Assembly (NCBI GenBank): GCA_022704585.1
Contig: JAKJGD010000010.1
Span: forward strand, 1-13,912
DNA from: Spirochaetota bacterium
GTDB lineage: Bacteria; Spirochaetota; UBA4802; UBA5550
Direction: 5' to 3'
Length of the DNA: 13,912 bases
Of this stretch, positions 13,315-13,912 are shown in pieces (the stretch's first letter is position 1; the number at the start of each line of letters is the position of its first letter). A program made the translations under genes and the position numbers. The notes under the pieces were generated by a model. The model did not search any database. It had not been told where the DNA came from and worked only from the letters and a program-made list of their open reading frames with translations.

Positions 13315-13912
13315 ATGGACCAGAAACTTGACAGAATAACGGAGCGTTTCCGCGAGCTGGAGCAGGAGATGAGCAGGCCGGAGGTCATCACCGACCAGAA
13401 CAGGTTCAAGGCCCTCACCCGCGAGCGCTCGCAGCTGGCGCCCATCGTCAACACGTATGAGGAGTACCGGAAGTGCCGGCAGGAGCTCGTGGATTCCGAA
13501 TCGATCGTCGGCGACGAAAAGGACCCGGAGATGAAGGACCTCCTGGTCTCGGAGATAGCCGAGCTGAAAAAGCGGAAGGAGGAGTACGAGGCAAAGCTCC
13601 TCGTCATGCTCCTCCCCAAGGACCCCAACTCCGGCAAGGACGTCATCATGGAGATCCGGGCAGGAACCGGCGGGGAGGAGGCGGCCCTCTTTGCGGCCGA
13701 TCTCTTCCGCATGTACAGCCGCTATGCCGACATAAAGGGCTGGAAGATCGAATACCTGAGCGTGAGCTCCACCGGCATCGGCGGGTACAAGGAGATGATC
13801 TTCTCTGTCAGGAGCCCGGAGGCGTATGACAACCTGAAATACGAGTCCGGCGGCCACCGGGTCCAGCGGGTCCCCACGACCGAGGCCGGGGGCAGGATCC
13901 ATACCTCGGCGG
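13315..13912 (+). CDS. prfA: Peptide chain release factor 1, 3'-truncated by the window edge
   Basis: RF1 recognises UAA and UAG in the ribosomal A site and triggers peptide release. The first 199 residues are visible: the N-terminal coiled-coil domain ([25 protein letters not shown], to about residue 100), the start of the central domain ([20 protein letters not shown]) and [20 protein letters not shown]. The PxT tripeptide (Pro-Thr-Thr here; Pro-Ala/Val-Thr is common) identifies RF1 rather than RF2, which has SPF. The catalytic GGQ motif would lie just beyond the window. The ATG at 13315 gives the expected RF1 N-terminus. The SD GGGAAGGA (13306-13313) is very close to the ATG. A terminator lies immediately upstream. 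prfA is often followed by prmC, but that cannot be checked here. Confidence 0.95.
   Translation, partial: MDQKLDRITERFRELEQEMSRPEVITDQNRFKALTRERSQLAPIVNTYEEYRKCRQELVDSESIVGDEKDPEMKDLLVSEIAELKKRKEEYEAKLLVMLLPKDPNSGKDVIMEIRAGTGGEEAALFAADLFRMYSRYADIKGWKIEYLSVSSTGIGGYKEMIFSVRSPEAYDNLKYESGGHRVQRVPTTEAGGRIHTSA

Noticed and set aside
13265..13339. 24-codon frame starting just after tRNA-Arg and overlapping the prfA start
   Set aside because: Its only SD-like sequence is the tRNA acceptor strand and it runs through the terminator; probably chance.

Overview
The window reads as a GC-rich bacterial chromosome segment of ordinary coding density. Three proteins carry lipoprotein signal peptides, there are two cyclic-nucleotide-binding-domain proteins, a class II CPD photolyase and good AGGAG-type ribosome binding sites. 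This suits a diderm environmental bacterium. A spirochaete-like or deltaproteobacterial-like genome is my best guess, but nothing here proves the phylum. I see no transposase, integrase, phage gene or CRISPR array, so this looks like a mosaic of housekeeping and niche genes rather than a mobile island.

Left part (1-3534): the 3' two thirds of a classical short-chain dehydrogenase is followed closely by a secreted or lipid-anchored CE1/PHB-depolymerase-like esterase. After a 130-nt gap holding a nested inverted repeat comes a MutY-like DNA glycosylase that lacks the iron-sulfur cluster and has Glu in place of the catalytic Asp. Convergent to it is a small P-loop (polynucleotide-kinase-like) protein. 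It has a strong sigma70-type promoter whose predicted transcript starts with a hairpin.

Middle part (3494-9590): a terminator serves a 966-residue multi-domain surface lipoprotein on the minus strand (Ig-like, three chitobiase-C-like, IPT/TIG, LamG, Fn3 and a C-terminal beta domain). An AT-rich 380-nt intergenic region separates it from a divergent class II CPD photolyase. Next are an alpha/beta-hydrolase lipoprotein and, convergent to it, a 62-residue protein of unknown function.

Right part (9591-13912): an elaborate control region (two tandem promoters, a palindrome inside the first promoter spacer, a leader with mutually exclusive pairings, and a palindrome over the RBS) precedes a compact operon. 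The operon encodes an AtzA/TrzA-type amidohydrolase, a CNBD-TPR protein with a degenerate nucleotide pocket, and a CRP/FNR-type regulator with an intact pocket and an HTH domain. tRNA-Arg(CCU) follows, then a rho-independent terminator that ends 13 nt before the start of prfA (release factor 1, cut by the window end).

The most unusual items are the amidohydrolase/degenerate-CNBD/CRP operon with its control region, the D-to-E Fe-S-less glycosylase, and the placement of a strong terminator directly on the prfA ribosome binding site.
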